From: JAKRSE01 sp943369295
GTDB taxonomy: Bacteria; Armatimonadota; Fimbriimonadia; Fimbriimonadales; Fimbriimonadaceae
Length of the DNA: 64,000 bases
Assembly (NCBI GenBank): GCA_943369295.1
Contig: CALRMU020000002.1
Coordinates: 248,001-312,000, forward strand
Direction of reading: 5' to 3'
The stretch's first letter is position 1. Every line of letters starts with the position of its first letter. Shown piece by piece: positions 53,000 to 62,122 of this stretch. Position numbers and translations under genes: made by a program. The notes below the pieces were generated by a model. The model had not been told where the DNA came from, made no database searches, and worked only from the letters and a program-made list of their open reading frames with translations.

Positions 53000-53130
53000 T
53001 CCCCCCATTCCTCATGATATGAGTGAAATAAGGACTTGTGCATCATCCCTGGCTTACGATTGGTTGTCAAAATGCCGCGAAGATCCTTATTTTCTTCCAG
53101 GTCTGGCTTTTTGGTTGGGCCTAGTCCTAG
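53000..53130 (-). promoter_or_regulatory. Leader of CRISPR array 1
   Basis: Lies between cas2 and the first repeat. Read on the minus strand it starts CTAGGACTAGGCCCAACCAA and aligns without gaps to the array 2 leader over 120 bases, with about three quarters of positions equal. Conserved blocks include TTGACAA, ATGATGC and ATGAG near the repeat. It should hold the array promoter and the Cas1-Cas2 integration signals. Confidence 0.85.
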
Positions 53131-53171
53131 GGGCAAGTGGAAACTGCTCGGCTTTCCTTTGTGTGGTTTTG

Positions 53172-53456
53172 TTACAAGACCAAGACAGATTTTGGCTGAT
53201 TCACCGGCTTTAGTTCACCAAGAGAGACAATTTTCTCTACTTGCGATGCCGACAAGGGGTAAATCCTGACCTTGTCTTCCTCGGGGACGACAATTCTTTC
53301 CAATTTGTAGACGAACCGCTGCCAGGCCTTGATGTCAAGGACGCATTCGAAGACACTGTTATTGATCCTGCTGCAGAAGCTTTCAGCAATCTTTGCGATC
53401 TTCCTGCGTCGTGAGTCGGACGGGACATCGTATGCAAGCACGTAAAAGGACTTCAT
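53172..53456 (-). CDS. cas2: CRISPR-associated endoribonuclease-fold protein Cas2
   Basis: 94 residues with the Cas2 ferredoxin-like start MKSFYVLAYDVPSDSRRRKI (catalytic-type D at residue 10 region) and SVFECVLDIKAWQRFVYKLE. Cas2 forms the spacer-integration complex with Cas1. ATG overlaps the cas1 stop (ATGA). It is followed directly by the leader and array 1 on the same strand. Confidence 0.95.
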   Translation of the reverse strand: MKSFYVLAYDVPSDSRRRKIAKIAESFCSRINNSVFECVLDIKAWQRFVYKLERIVVPEEDKVRIYPLSASQVEKIVSLGELKPVNQPKSVLVL

Positions 53457-54415
53457 TTCTTGGGAGCCTGGTAGGCGGAAAAGATTCGATAGTCAGTAAT
53501 GAGGGCCCTAGCCAGCCTCTCGGCTTGGTCGTCCATGGCTCGTTCCCAAGTTGGTCCTCCGGTGGATTCCAGCTCGCCAAATCGTTCAAGAATCATCTTT
53601 GCTGCCAGTTTGCGAAGCTCTTCACCAAGGAGCAGAGAGTTGGGCCCTGCTTCGCACGATGCAGGATCTGCCAGGCCTTGACTGGCGATTCTGAAGGCTA
53701 TCCGGTCTGCGATTAAGGGGCGGAAGGGCTCCATGAGGTCTAAAGCCAAGCTTGGGCGGCCAGGCCGATCTGAGTGAAGAAATCCCAGTTCGGGTTCGAG
53801 TCCGGCCAAACGAACTGAACTTTGACATCTGACTCGCAGAATCCCATAGAGGAAGTTGAGAAGCGCATTGAACGGATCTTGAGCATTGCGCCCAGTTCTT
53901 CTTTTGAATCCCCAGGCCGCTGGCACTAAGGGCTGTAGAGTCTGCCAGTAGAGAGCTGAAGCGGCACCTTCCATGCCGAGAAGCGACTCAACTGCCGCGC
54001 CTTCTGTTGGAAGGGTGATTATCGGAAGATTGGAGCTGAGCCGACGATTTCGCCAGACTGCAGTCAGCAGTCTTTGCTGAGCGAGGGCCTTGGCTTTCAC
54101 TATTTTGAAGGCAAGGTGCTCCACGCTGTCAACATTTTTTGATGCCGCATGCTGAGCTCTGCGACGCTCTAGACGTCCTTCGGATTCTGGCAAGAGCGAA
54201 GAGATGATTTCGCCAGATCTGCCTATGACGTGCAAGGGGATGCTTCTTGATCCAAGAGCAGCGAGGGCGCTGAATGAAATTGATCCCCCAAGACAAAGAA
54301 TGACCATTTCCAAGTCATGAAGCTGTGCTTCTTCTCGACCCTCTTCCCACTCGATTTTGAGTCGCTCTTCTTCCTTGTTGATTTTGATGCCGTAGCGATC
54401 CAAGTAGAGCTTCAA
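53453..54415 (-). CDS. cas1: CRISPR-associated integrase Cas1
   Basis: 320 residues. N-terminal beta domain (KLYLDRYGIKINKEEERLKI, GGSISFSALAAL), then the helical catalytic domain with E149 in GMEGAASALYW, H214 in LGFLHSDRPGRPSLALDLME and D226/E229 in the same stretch, the conserved metal ligands of Cas1. It inserts new spacers at the leader end. There is no fused reverse transcriptase. Overlaps cas6 and cas2 by ATGA on both sides, so cas6-cas1-cas2 is one translationally coupled operon. Confidence 0.96.
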   Translation of the reverse strand: MKLYLDRYGIKINKEEERLKIEWEEGREEAQLHDLEMVILCLGGSISFSALAALGSRSIPLHVIGRSGEIISSLLPESEGRLERRRAQHAASKNVDSVEHLAFKIVKAKALAQQRLLTAVWRNRRLSSNLPIITLPTEGAAVESLLGMEGAASALYWQTLQPLVPAAWGFKRRTGRNAQDPFNALLNFLYGILRVRCQSSVRLAGLEPELGFLHSDRPGRPSLALDLMEPFRPLIADRIAFRIASQGLADPASCEAGPNSLLLGEELRKLAAKMILERFGELESTGGPTWERAMDDQAERLARALITDYRIFSAYQAPKK

Positions 54416-55236
54416 GGTTTTTCCCCAGGCGGAATCGGTAGAGCTTCAATGTGGCCAAAACCAAAGACCGTCCATTTGCCAACACCTAGGAGGGTCATGC
54501 CCTTCATGATTGCTGCCAATTCGGGAAAGTAAGGGCCAGTGGCACGGCCAACACCGCACCAGCCAGTGAGATCGAGTTCACCGGAGCGACGAGATCTGCG
54601 CTGCAGATTGTGCTCAGTCTGCATCTGCCACTGAACGCTCCATTCCATAGCCTCGGCAGGCAGGGAAGGCCATGGGCGTCCGCTTAAGCTAGACCAACGC
54701 CTTCGGAGCGCGGTAAAGAGCATTGGCAGGTCAGGAAGCTGGCTATGCCCTGAAAGAGAAAGAGGGGCAAGGCACCTTAGATGCCATGCATCTGTGGGCC
54801 GCAGCTGCTTCCAACCTTTGATCGGAGTGGGCAGCTTTGGGTGAGGAGATGCTAGTCCCAGAGGTGAGAAGGGGGCAGCCTGAATAAGCTCTGCTCTGCC
54901 TCTCAATTCTCCAAATCCGCAGATCCCAGCTTGGCGGCAGCCTTTAATGACTTCCTTGGATTCAAGAGCCGCAGGGCCAAAAAGGTCAAGCCCGAAGCTG
55001 AGAAGACTCCCTGGCGGAAGGACTTCTCTTTGAGCAAGGGGGCATCTGATCCGATATGGCTTTGGCTGATCATCTCGGGTGGTTTGAAACCATTGATCAA
55101 AGAGGGGTGAATTCAGCTCTTTCAACCCCTGCCCTAGTGCTCCGCGAAACATAGGCCCCCTAAACTGAGAAACCTCAATGGGGTCGATCAGCCGATAGAC
55201 AAGCTGTATTGGAAGCACAAGAAGGCTGTCATCCAT
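54412..55236 (-). CDS. cas6: CRISPR pre-crRNA endoribonuclease Cas6
   Basis: I start at ATG 55236, where the first RAMP strand begins (MDDSLLVLPIQLVYRLIDPI); a TTG 23 codons upstream is in frame. 274 residues with the C-terminal Cas6 signature GMTLLGVGKWTVFGFGHIEA. It cuts the repeat just before the handle ATTGAAAC. The repeat's CCCC-GTTTTA-GGGG hairpin is kept identical in both arrays, so one Cas6 can process both. First gene of the leftward adaptation operon. Confidence 0.9.
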   Translation of the reverse strand: MDDSLLVLPIQLVYRLIDPIEVSQFRGPMFRGALGQGLKELNSPLFDQWFQTTRDDQPKPYRIRCPLAQREVLPPGSLLSFGLDLFGPAALESKEVIKGCRQAGICGFGELRGRAELIQAAPFSPLGLASPHPKLPTPIKGWKQLRPTDAWHLRCLAPLSLSGHSQLPDLPMLFTALRRRWSSLSGRPWPSLPAEAMEWSVQWQMQTEHNLQRRSRRSGELDLTGWCGVGRATGPYFPELAAIMKGMTLLGVGKWTVFGFGHIEALPIPPGEKP

Positions 55237-55319
55237 GCTGATGAAGATTAGTTTACAGTTTCTGTGCTGCGGGTTCCGCGCAGTTGTGCGCAGGGCAAGG
55301 CTCAATTTTCAGCTTATTC

Positions 55320-55347
55320 TTGATCTGAAGAATTCCTGTGATATTAT
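55320..55347 (+). promoter_or_regulatory. Promoter of the cmr operon
   Basis: TTGATC (55320-55325), 16-base spacer, TATTAT (55342-55347). The -10 box ends 6 bases before the GTG start of cmr1, so the transcript is predicted to be leaderless. Confidence 0.55.
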
Positions 55348-55353
55348 CTGGCA

Positions 55354-56637
55354 GTGCGATTCAACGGCTCTTCGCTGAATGCTCCAAACTTTGGGCAATG
55401 GCCTTCTGTAGATATTATTTCTGCACAGGTCACCTTAATAACTCCCATGCTTGGCGGTGGGGCGACTGCTGGCGAGCCTGATCTTCACTGGCCTTTTCGA
55501 TCCTCGTCGATTCGGGGTCAGCTTCGCTGGTGGTGGCGAGCGGTATATGGTCCGTCTTTTCCTAGTCTGGATGCGATGGCCGAGGCGGAGGCTGACTTGT
55601 GGGGATGGGGTGGGGCGGCTCGAGACGAGGCTGTCCATGGAGCTGTTGGTGTCAGGGTGAGAGTTGAAAAGTCACCAGGCCTCTCGGTGATCGATTTGGG
55701 GGGAGGCATCAATCCGGCATTGCGAAATGAATTGAAAAGGCTAGAGATACCTGCCTATGCCTTCGGGCCCATGAATAGCCCGAAAAATCTTGATGGAAAG
55801 AAGCTGCTCGAAGGCGGAGCCGCAAGAGTGAGCCTATTTCTGTCCAATTCTTCCACTTTAAATGAAGAACAAATGAGCCAAGTTGAGGACACCTTTCGCC
55901 GCTGGGTTTCTTTTGGAGCACTCGGCTCAAGGTCAAATAGGGGATTTGGCTCAATTGCCAGTGCACAGGATTCGGATAGAACTGAGATCAAACGGCTTTT
56001 ATCATCCATCCCTCCTGCTCAAGAATGGGCCAAGGGTAGGCACGCTGGCTTTACTCGGCTGTCTTCAGGGCGGCCAAAATCAGCAGCCGTCATAGGCAAG
56101 GTCGAAACGGCTGCGTCTTCTGCGTGGGATAAGGCAATTGCCTGCTACCAAAGGTTTCGTAAAGGCGTGGCCCCGGACATTGAGCCTGAACATCGTGGGC
56201 AAAATAGTCATAATCTTTGGCCCGAGCCAAATGCTTTTCGGAATGAACAAGGGCAATATCAAATGACCCCTCCCGGGCCTGTAGATGGAATGCCTTTGCC
56301 AAGGGCTGCTCTGGGCCTTCCTTTGCCGTTCTCCGCCATGGGTTTTGATCTGGCTGCCGCGGGGGATGAGCAGGCTTCTCGGCTTGCATCTCCCATCCAC
56401 ATAAAAGTGATTAAGGCTGATGGCGGCTTCCGTCCGCTATGTGTCATTTTCATCCAACCGGAGCTGGCCGCTTGCCAAGTAAGTGGCTATCCTGGAAACG
56501 CGGTTCCAAGATTTGATGTTGCAGATGTGCCTGCCATTAGGATGCGCAGTGGAGAACACAAAAAGCTTCATGGGGACACTATTCCTTTGACCTTTGCCAG
56601 CTATCTGACGGATTTCGCGAAATGGGAGGAACTGTGA
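55354..56637 (+). CDS. cmr1: Type III-B effector subunit Cmr1 (RAMP)
   Basis: 427 residues from GTG 55354. Cmr1 signatures: QVTLITPMLGGGATAGEPDL, then FRSSSIRGQLRWWWRAVYG, and glycine-rich GSRSNRGFGSI near residue 200. Cmr1 caps the 3' end of the crRNA in the Cmr complex. First gene of the rightward operon; there is no ribosome site, consistent with a leaderless start. It overlaps cmr2. Confidence 0.93.
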   Translation: MRFNGSSLNAPNFGQWPSVDIISAQVTLITPMLGGGATAGEPDLHWPFRSSSIRGQLRWWWRAVYGPSFPSLDAMAEAEADLWGWGGAARDEAVHGAVGVRVRVEKSPGLSVIDLGGGINPALRNELKRLEIPAYAFGPMNSPKNLDGKKLLEGGAARVSLFLSNSSTLNEEQMSQVEDTFRRWVSFGALGSRSNRGFGSIASAQDSDRTEIKRLLSSIPPAQEWAKGRHAGFTRLSSGRPKSAAVIGKVETAASSAWDKAIACYQRFRKGVAPDIEPEHRGQNSHNLWPEPNAFRNEQGQYQMTPPGPVDGMPLPRAALGLPLPFSAMGFDLAAAGDEQASRLASPIHIKVIKADGGFRPLCVIFIQPELAACQVSGYPGNAVPRFDVADVPAIRMRSGEHKKLHGDTIPLTFASYLTDFAKWEEL

Positions 56638-58280
56638 GCAGTCTCCTGATGATTTCCTATGGGCCGATACAGACATTTATCGCCTCATCTAGAAAGACAA
56701 GAGACCTCAAGGCAGGTTCTCGTCTTTTGGTGGAGATTGGAATGGCCATCGGCAGGAGACTATCTGAACTTGGTGCGAAGCCAATCATCCCTCATAAGTT
56801 AGGCGGCGAGGCTGCAAACGTAATTCTGTGCGAGATTGCTGGCGATCCGAAGATTGTGGCGGGTGAAGCTCGAAAAGCCGGGCTAGCTGTATTGATGGAG
56901 GCCCTTTCTGATTCAAAGCTGGAGGCTGGCCTGATAAACGAAGAACTCGCCAAGGCACAGCTTAACCAGATGGTTGAATATTACGCAGGGTGGTCGGATT
57001 TCTCGAATGGCGATTTTATTCAATCGCGAAGAAGAGCAGAGTTAGCCTTGGCGGCGAGTAAATCGACACGAGCCTTCTTGCCAGCCCCAAGTCTGGATTC
57101 TGGTCTGCCTAAAAGCAGTCTTGACCCATCCTGGGATAATGTGATTCAGCTTGAAAACGGCAAGACTCCTAGGAGGTACCGGAACAGGTTAAAGGGCATC
57201 GAGACACTTGATGTAGCTAGCGTCATAAAGAGGTTTAACAAAAAGCTTTGCAGCAGGTTTGATTCCACTCGAGCCGTTTCGATGTCCTGTTTTTTAAAAT
57301 CCACCTCTCAGCCTCCTGATGGCCTTTTGGAGCCAATCGCTCGCTGGGGCAGCGTTTATGCGCCTGAAGAAGATTTGGCCGACCTATTAGCTCTCGATCT
57401 GCCCGAATCAGTGCTTCCAGATGAGGCCCGAGAACTCAGACAACTTATAAGACCTGTGAAAGACTGGGCTCGCAGTCAAGGGATCGAGTGGCCCAGGCCC
57501 TTCTATGCAATTCTGGCGGCTGACGGAGACAGGATGGGTGAGGCGATTCAGAAACTTGGAACGCCAAATGCGGTCAGTGCATTTTCAGAGGCTCTTTCGG
57601 ACAGATTTACTTCCCGTGTTAGCGGCTTGATTGACGAGTCAAAAGGCAGTCTTGTTTACGCTGGAGGAGACGATGTTTTGGCACTGCTTCCAGTTGAAAA
57701 TGGAATAGAGACGGCCAACAAACTTAGCCAACTCTTTAAATCCGCAATGCAGGAGCACTCGCTTAGTCTTTCAGTTGGTCTGGCCATCGTTCCTGTTCAT
57801 GATGATCTACAGTCTAGTCTTCAGTTCGCTCGAGAACTAGAAAGCGCCGCGAAATCTAGCGGTCGGGATGCTTTGGCTATTGGTGCGAGAACTCCTACTG
57901 GAGAACTGGCGCGAGTCATTGCCCGGTTTGGACATGATGATCTTTTGCCTCACACAAGCAGAATGCAGTCTGTTCTCCAAGTTTTCTCTGGTGAATCTGA
58001 TCTGCCTCGTGGGTATCCCTACGAGATTGCTGCTCTGGCGGAAGAAATCAGAAACTTATCCCAAGAGATCACAGACCCGGCCCAGTTGAAGAAGCTGATT
58101 CAGGGCGAAATTGTAAGGATCACCGCTCGAAAACTCCAAGGGTCCGAAGAGTCCAAAAAGCCTGAGTTAGAGAGGCTAGGGGGTCTATGGGATTGGATTA
58201 AAGATCCATCCCAATTGGACGCCTACGCGGCCCTGCTGAAAATTGCCCATTTCCTCACCAGGGGCCAGGAGAACAAATGA
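56634..58280 (+). CDS. cmr2: Cas10/Cmr2, cyclic-oligoadenylate synthetase subunit without HD domain
   Basis: Start at GTG 56634, preceded by GGAGGA and overlapping the cmr1 stop; an ATG at 56622 is in frame. 548 residues. It begins directly with the first Palm domain (LLMISYGPIQTFIASSRKTR), so the N-terminal HD nuclease of many Cas10 proteins is absent. The second Palm has AADGDRMGEAI (D297, D299) and the intact cyclase motif VYAGGDDVLAL (GGDD at 344-347). It should make cyclic oligoadenylate on target RNA binding but not cut DNA by HD. Confidence 0.95.
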   Translation: MSSLLMISYGPIQTFIASSRKTRDLKAGSRLLVEIGMAIGRRLSELGAKPIIPHKLGGEAANVILCEIAGDPKIVAGEARKAGLAVLMEALSDSKLEAGLINEELAKAQLNQMVEYYAGWSDFSNGDFIQSRRRAELALAASKSTRAFLPAPSLDSGLPKSSLDPSWDNVIQLENGKTPRRYRNRLKGIETLDVASVIKRFNKKLCSRFDSTRAVSMSCFLKSTSQPPDGLLEPIARWGSVYAPEEDLADLLALDLPESVLPDEARELRQLIRPVKDWARSQGIEWPRPFYAILAADGDRMGEAIQKLGTPNAVSAFSEALSDRFTSRVSGLIDESKGSLVYAGGDDVLALLPVENGIETANKLSQLFKSAMQEHSLSLSVGLAIVPVHDDLQSSLQFARELESAAKSSGRDALAIGARTPTGELARVIARFGHDDLLPHTSRMQSVLQVFSGESDLPRGYPYEIAALAEEIRNLSQEITDPAQLKKLIQGEIVRITARKLQGSEESKKPELERLGGLWDWIKDPSQLDAYAALLKIAHFLTRGQENK

Positions 58281-59464
58281 CTTCAATGACTTACTTCATC
58301 TCTAGTCATGCTCCGCTCGTTTTTGGTGATGGCCGACCCTTTACAAACGAGGCTGGGAGCCAGAAAGTGCGAAGTCTGGCTGTCCCTCATCCTTCAACAA
58401 TCGCCGGAGCTCTTAGGTCGTCTGCTCATTTAACTCGTTCAGCTGGAGCAAATCCGGACTGGAAAAGGAACAAAGATCTGATTCTCGCTCAAGCAGTGCG
58501 TGGGCCACTTCTCGCGACTGGCAATGAAAGGGCCCTCTGTCTTCCGACTCCCTCGTCGCTGCAGATTCTGAAAGGAAGTAAGACACGAGAGTGTCATTCA
58601 AGGCAGCCTCGAGAGACAGATGGCTGGGGCTGTCTGTTGCCTGATGGCCTCCTGCCGTTGAGCCTCTCGTCAGAATGTGAGAACCGTCTTAGCCTGCCTG
58701 AGTTGGATGCAAAGTGTCTGAGGCCAACGAAAGAGAAGCTCAAACCTTGGGTGACAACGGAAGGCCTGATACCCTGGCTTACGGGAGAGATTGACACGGC
58801 GATACCCAAAGATGTCAGTCCTCCAAGCTCAGAGTCTCGACTCCATGTTTCCCTTGAGGCATCCTCACTCACAGCAGCTCAAGGCATGCTTTACCAAACA
58901 GACGGAGTTTGGTTTGGTCAGGGAATATCGGACCCCTGCCACCAGGATAGTAGTGTTTGGATTGTCGCAGAACTTGCTGCAGAGTCGCCCATTGGAGAAC
59001 TTGTACTTGCTCTCGGTGGTGAAAGACGTATTGCGACGGCAAGTCCTGCTCCGGACGACTTGCTCAAAGTGCCTTCCGAAGTAGCGTCCGCACTCTCAGG
59101 AGCGAGGAACGTGACGATGCTTCTTGCAACTTCAGGGCTGTTCGATCAAGGCTGGAAGCCAGGCTGGCTAAATAATGGTCTCGAAGGAACCCCCCCGGGG
59201 GCACCTCCAGACTTGAAGCTTAAACTCAAAGGGGCGTCCATTCAGACGCGAACTCACGTTTCAGGATGGGACATGGACGCCGGACGACCGAAGCCGGTCA
59301 AGTGGTTGGCGCCCTCAGGGTCAGTTTACTACTTTGAGGTCATTTCCGGAGACTCAATCCACTTAGCGGATCTCTGGCTCAGGTCAGTCGCAGATACCCT
59401 TCAGGACCGTCGAGATGGATGGTCCCTCGCCTGCTGGGGAGCTTGGACTCCTGAGCAGATCTAA
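58277..59464 (+). CDS. cmr3: Type III-B effector subunit Cmr3 (RAMP)
   Basis: 395 residues, ATGA overlap with cmr2. Cmr3 features: ISSHAPLVFGDGRPFTNEAG, then AVPHPSTIAGALRSS and, late, a RAMP glycine loop. Cmr3 binds the crRNA 5' handle next to Cmr2. The DGRPF element and the HPSTIAGALR helix are the clearest markers. Followed by cmr4 after 15 bases. Confidence 0.93.
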   Translation: MTSMTYFISSHAPLVFGDGRPFTNEAGSQKVRSLAVPHPSTIAGALRSSAHLTRSAGANPDWKRNKDLILAQAVRGPLLATGNERALCLPTPSSLQILKGSKTRECHSRQPRETDGWGCLLPDGLLPLSLSSECENRLSLPELDAKCLRPTKEKLKPWVTTEGLIPWLTGEIDTAIPKDVSPPSSESRLHVSLEASSLTAAQGMLYQTDGVWFGQGISDPCHQDSSVWIVAELAAESPIGELVLALGGERRIATASPAPDDLLKVPSEVASALSGARNVTMLLATSGLFDQGWKPGWLNNGLEGTPPGAPPDLKLKLKGASIQTRTHVSGWDMDAGRPKPVKWLAPSGSVYYFEVISGDSIHLADLWLRSVADTLQDRRDGWSLACWGAWTPEQI

Positions 59465-59479
59465 AGGAGAAAACAGCAA

Positions 59480-60385
59480 ATGAAAAGCACTCTACTGCTC
59501 TATCGAACTCTAACTCCACTCCATATTGGTGTCGGTCAGGCGGCTGGGGTGGTTGATCTGCCCATCATGAGAGAGAAGGCAACAAATTGGCCGATTATCC
59601 CAGGCAGCAGTCTCAAAGGTGTCCTTCGCGATAAGGCCAGGGCACGGGCGGCTGAAAAGATCACCGAAGGTGACTGGGGCCAGAAGCTCGTTCAAGCCGA
59701 TTCAGGTGAGGAACTGAAAAAAGTCTATGGAACCATCAACCAGCAGGGAGGCGGTTTTGCCGGATCTCTTTCAGTGACTGATCTGCGATGTCTCTTCTTT
59801 CCAGTTCGATCCTTTGCTGGCACCTTCGCCTACGTTTGTAGTCCACTTTCGATCCAGAGACTCATGGAGCTTTACAAGCTGGCAACTGGGACTGATCTCG
59901 TTCCTGGTTGGGCTGACCAGGGTCTTGGAGTGAATGAATGCCGCCTCACTAAGGATTCAAAGCTGGAATCGAACGGTTCTCTCATTCTAGAAGACATTGA
60001 TCTCAAAATTGAAGGAGGATCTCGCGCAAGTCTTGACGTAATTGCACACAAAGTCGCCCCTCTCATCTCGCCAGATCACTCACATAGGGTAGCCGAAAGG
60101 ATTGTCCAGGTTCCAGATACTATCTTTACCTTCCTTACTGAGTCCGCTACCGAGATTGTCACGCACGTCAGTCTAGAAATGGAGTCAAAGACTGCCAAAG
60201 AAGGATTCCTCCGGCAGGATGAAAGCGTTCCGGCGGAGGCAGTCTTTGCGGGATTAGCGGTCAATCTCACTGGATCGGCAGATGTTGCTAAAGAGATTGC
60301 AGATCTTGATAATGCTCTGCTCCAGCTTGGCGGCAAAGCCAGTACTGGGCTTGGTTTGGGCCTTCTCAGGACGGTGTCTAGATGA
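59480..60385 (+). CDS. cmr4: Type III-B backbone RNase Cmr4 (Cas7 family)
   Basis: 301 residues. AAGGAG lies upstream of ATG 59480. N-terminus LLLYRTLTPLHIGVGQAAGV then DLPIMREKATNWPIIPGSSL. D26 sits where the target-RNA-cleaving aspartate of Cmr4 is expected. C-terminal glycine loop LGGKASTGLGLGLL. Several copies of this protein form the backbone and cut bound target RNA at 6-base intervals. Active-site intact by inspection. Confidence 0.95.
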   Translation: MKSTLLLYRTLTPLHIGVGQAAGVVDLPIMREKATNWPIIPGSSLKGVLRDKARARAAEKITEGDWGQKLVQADSGEELKKVYGTINQQGGGFAGSLSVTDLRCLFFPVRSFAGTFAYVCSPLSIQRLMELYKLATGTDLVPGWADQGLGVNECRLTKDSKLESNGSLILEDIDLKIEGGSRASLDVIAHKVAPLISPDHSHRVAERIVQVPDTIFTFLTESATEIVTHVSLEMESKTAKEGFLRQDESVPAEAVFAGLAVNLTGSADVAKEIADLDNALLQLGGKASTGLGLGLLRTVSR

Positions 60386-60807
60386 GCGAGACTAGACTTG
60401 TCCTTGCCAGCCAAAAGCTGATGAAGAGGGCCTTCGATCAGGTCCAGAAGCGGTCGCAGGGCACTATGAACGAAGCCAGTCGGAAAGATTACCAAAAGCT
60501 AGTTAAAAATCTTCCGGCTCTTATCCAAGTCAGTGGCTTGGCCCAGGCTGTTGCCTTCACGGTATCAAAGTCCAATGAACTTAAAAACGGCGCAGAAAGA
60601 AAAATGATTCTAGCTGATCTGGCGAGGTGCCTGGAACTTTCTTCAGATCAGAATGATGAGAGGGCCATGAAAGAGCTTCAGGAGCGTATTGTCGAGCTTG
60701 AAGATGTAGTTGAATACATCCGCCTGACTCGCAGGACTCAGCAGGCACTTCAGTATTTCAAACGCTTCTCAATAAGCGTTCTGGGAGTGGCAGAGGAAGG
60801 GCAGTGA
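60382..60807 (+). CDS. cmr5: Type III-B small subunit Cmr5
   Basis: 141 residues, all-helical, in the usual place between cmr4 and cmr6, with ATGA overlap at the start and GTGA at the end. ASRKDYQKLVKNLPALIQVS and GLAQAVAFTVSKS are typical of Cmr5. It lines the target-binding channel of the complex. No enzymatic role. Confidence 0.92.
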   Translation: MSETRLVLASQKLMKRAFDQVQKRSQGTMNEASRKDYQKLVKNLPALIQVSGLAQAVAFTVSKSNELKNGAERKMILADLARCLELSSDQNDERAMKELQERIVELEDVVEYIRLTRRTQQALQYFKRFSISVLGVAEEGQ

Positions 60808-61964
60808 GAAAGGTCCTTAGGGATGCGATAGGTTTTGCTGGTCCGGGGAACGATAGACCGCAAGTCGAATGCAGCAATGCTTCTATGGCTTACGATCTTC
60901 TTGCTCTTCCTAACCACAAAGGCGAACTGAAGCTTTTCAACACTGACGATAGAAGCTCTGAAAATGGGCCAGATGTGGCTGAGTTAAATGGTGGCCTCTC
61001 CTTGAAGGCCCCGGCAGTCTTGGCGGATTGGACCGAAGAGTGGATGAAGCTCCTTCAGGGCGATGCTTCATTTGGAGTCTTAACCGCAGAGACAATCTCG
61101 CCTTTGGCTCTTGGTCTGGGGCAGAAGAATGTGTACGAGACAGGGCTTCATTTCTCTAAAACCCTGGGTGTGCCCGTAATACCTGGCAGTTCGATTAAAG
61201 GCGCAATGCGCAGGGCTGCCGCCCATTTTCTCGGAATCACCGAAGAAATCATTCTTGCCGCAGATGGAAAGTCCTGGAAGCCGGATCTCAGCACTGAGGC
61301 TTACGAAAAACTAGAGGTGAGCCCGGAGAAGAAGGAAAAGCTGCTGCAGTGGTGCGCCTTGTTTGGGACAACCTCTGAATCAGCTTTAATCGATGTCCTT
61401 CCGGCTTATCCATTAAAAGATTCTGTAAGTCTTTTGATGAAAGATGTTGTCGCTGTCCATCACCCTAAGTACTACCAAGCAAAAAAAGGGGAGAGGCGCA
61501 CGCCTAGTGACAGAGATGATCCCATTCCGATCCAGTTCTTGTCTGTGGCCCCCAAGGTCACTTATGTCTTTGCCATCAGGTGTCACGACCCCGCGTGGCG
61601 GGAGGCAGCACTGGAACTGCTTCACTACACTCTTCAGCAGCAGGGCCTCGGAGGGAAGACTAACGCTGGATACGGCTATTTCAGAGTCAACAGGCAGCGC
61701 AGTCCGGTGTCTCAAGTAAATACTGCGGCTAAGCCTTCAGCCACTGTAAAGCAGCAAGGGGCTCCACAGCCGGATCTGCCTGCACGAAGTCAGTGGCTTG
61801 AGGCAACCACCAGTGCAAAGAACAAGGTGGTGCTATCTGGAGGCCGATCACAGGATTGTAGCCAGCTTCCACCAGGAATCAAGAGTGGAGTTGAGATATA
61901 TGTCGTCAAGACCAGCAAGGGGGTAAGGTTCCTCTTTTCCAAGCTAAATGCTCCTCTCGAGTGA
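60804..61964 (+). CDS. cmr6: Type III-B effector subunit Cmr6 (RAMP)
   Basis: 386 residues from GTG 60804. Cmr6 features: GLGQKNVYETGLHFSKTLGV, PVIPGSSIKGAMRRAAAHFL, and the late RAMP loop GLGGKTNAGYGYFRV. A linker and about 80 further residues follow (KQQGAPQPDLPARSQWLEAT), somewhat longer than the compact archaeal Cmr6. It joins Cmr1 at the crRNA 3' end. Last gene of the operon; the array 2 leader follows 26 bases later. Confidence 0.93.
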   Translation: MRKVLRDAIGFAGPGNDRPQVECSNASMAYDLLALPNHKGELKLFNTDDRSSENGPDVAELNGGLSLKAPAVLADWTEEWMKLLQGDASFGVLTAETISPLALGLGQKNVYETGLHFSKTLGVPVIPGSSIKGAMRRAAAHFLGITEEIILAADGKSWKPDLSTEAYEKLEVSPEKKEKLLQWCALFGTTSESALIDVLPAYPLKDSVSLLMKDVVAVHHPKYYQAKKGERRTPSDRDDPIPIQFLSVAPKVTYVFAIRCHDPAWREAALELLHYTLQQQGLGGKTNAGYGYFRVNRQRSPVSQVNTAAKPSATVKQQGAPQPDLPARSQWLEATTSAKNKVVLSGGRSQDCSQLPPGIKSGVEIYVVKTSKGVRFLFSKLNAPLE

Positions 61965-61990
61965 CTAGCTCGCTGTTTCTTATATTCTCA

Positions 61991-62122
61991 CTAGGACTAG
62001 GCCCAACCAAAGAGGCCAATTTAGAAGAAACTAAGGTCCTATAGGGCAGTTTGACAATTAATCGAAACCAGAGCATGATGCGTAAGCCCTTGTTTTACTC
62101 GGATTATGAGTAAGTAAGGGGA
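61991..62122 (+). promoter_or_regulatory. Leader of CRISPR array 2
   Basis: Starts CTAGGACTAGGCCCAACCAA and is homologous to the inverted leader of array 1. It ends GGGGA directly before the first repeat, as does the other leader. It lies between cmr6 and the array, on the same strand as both. Confidence 0.85.

Noticed and set aside
51626..53213. Long open frames across array 1 with repeated peptide FQSPKTGQGFAT / FNPLKRGRGLR
   Set aside because: They are translations of CRISPR repeats, which are open in several frames; a known source of false proteins.
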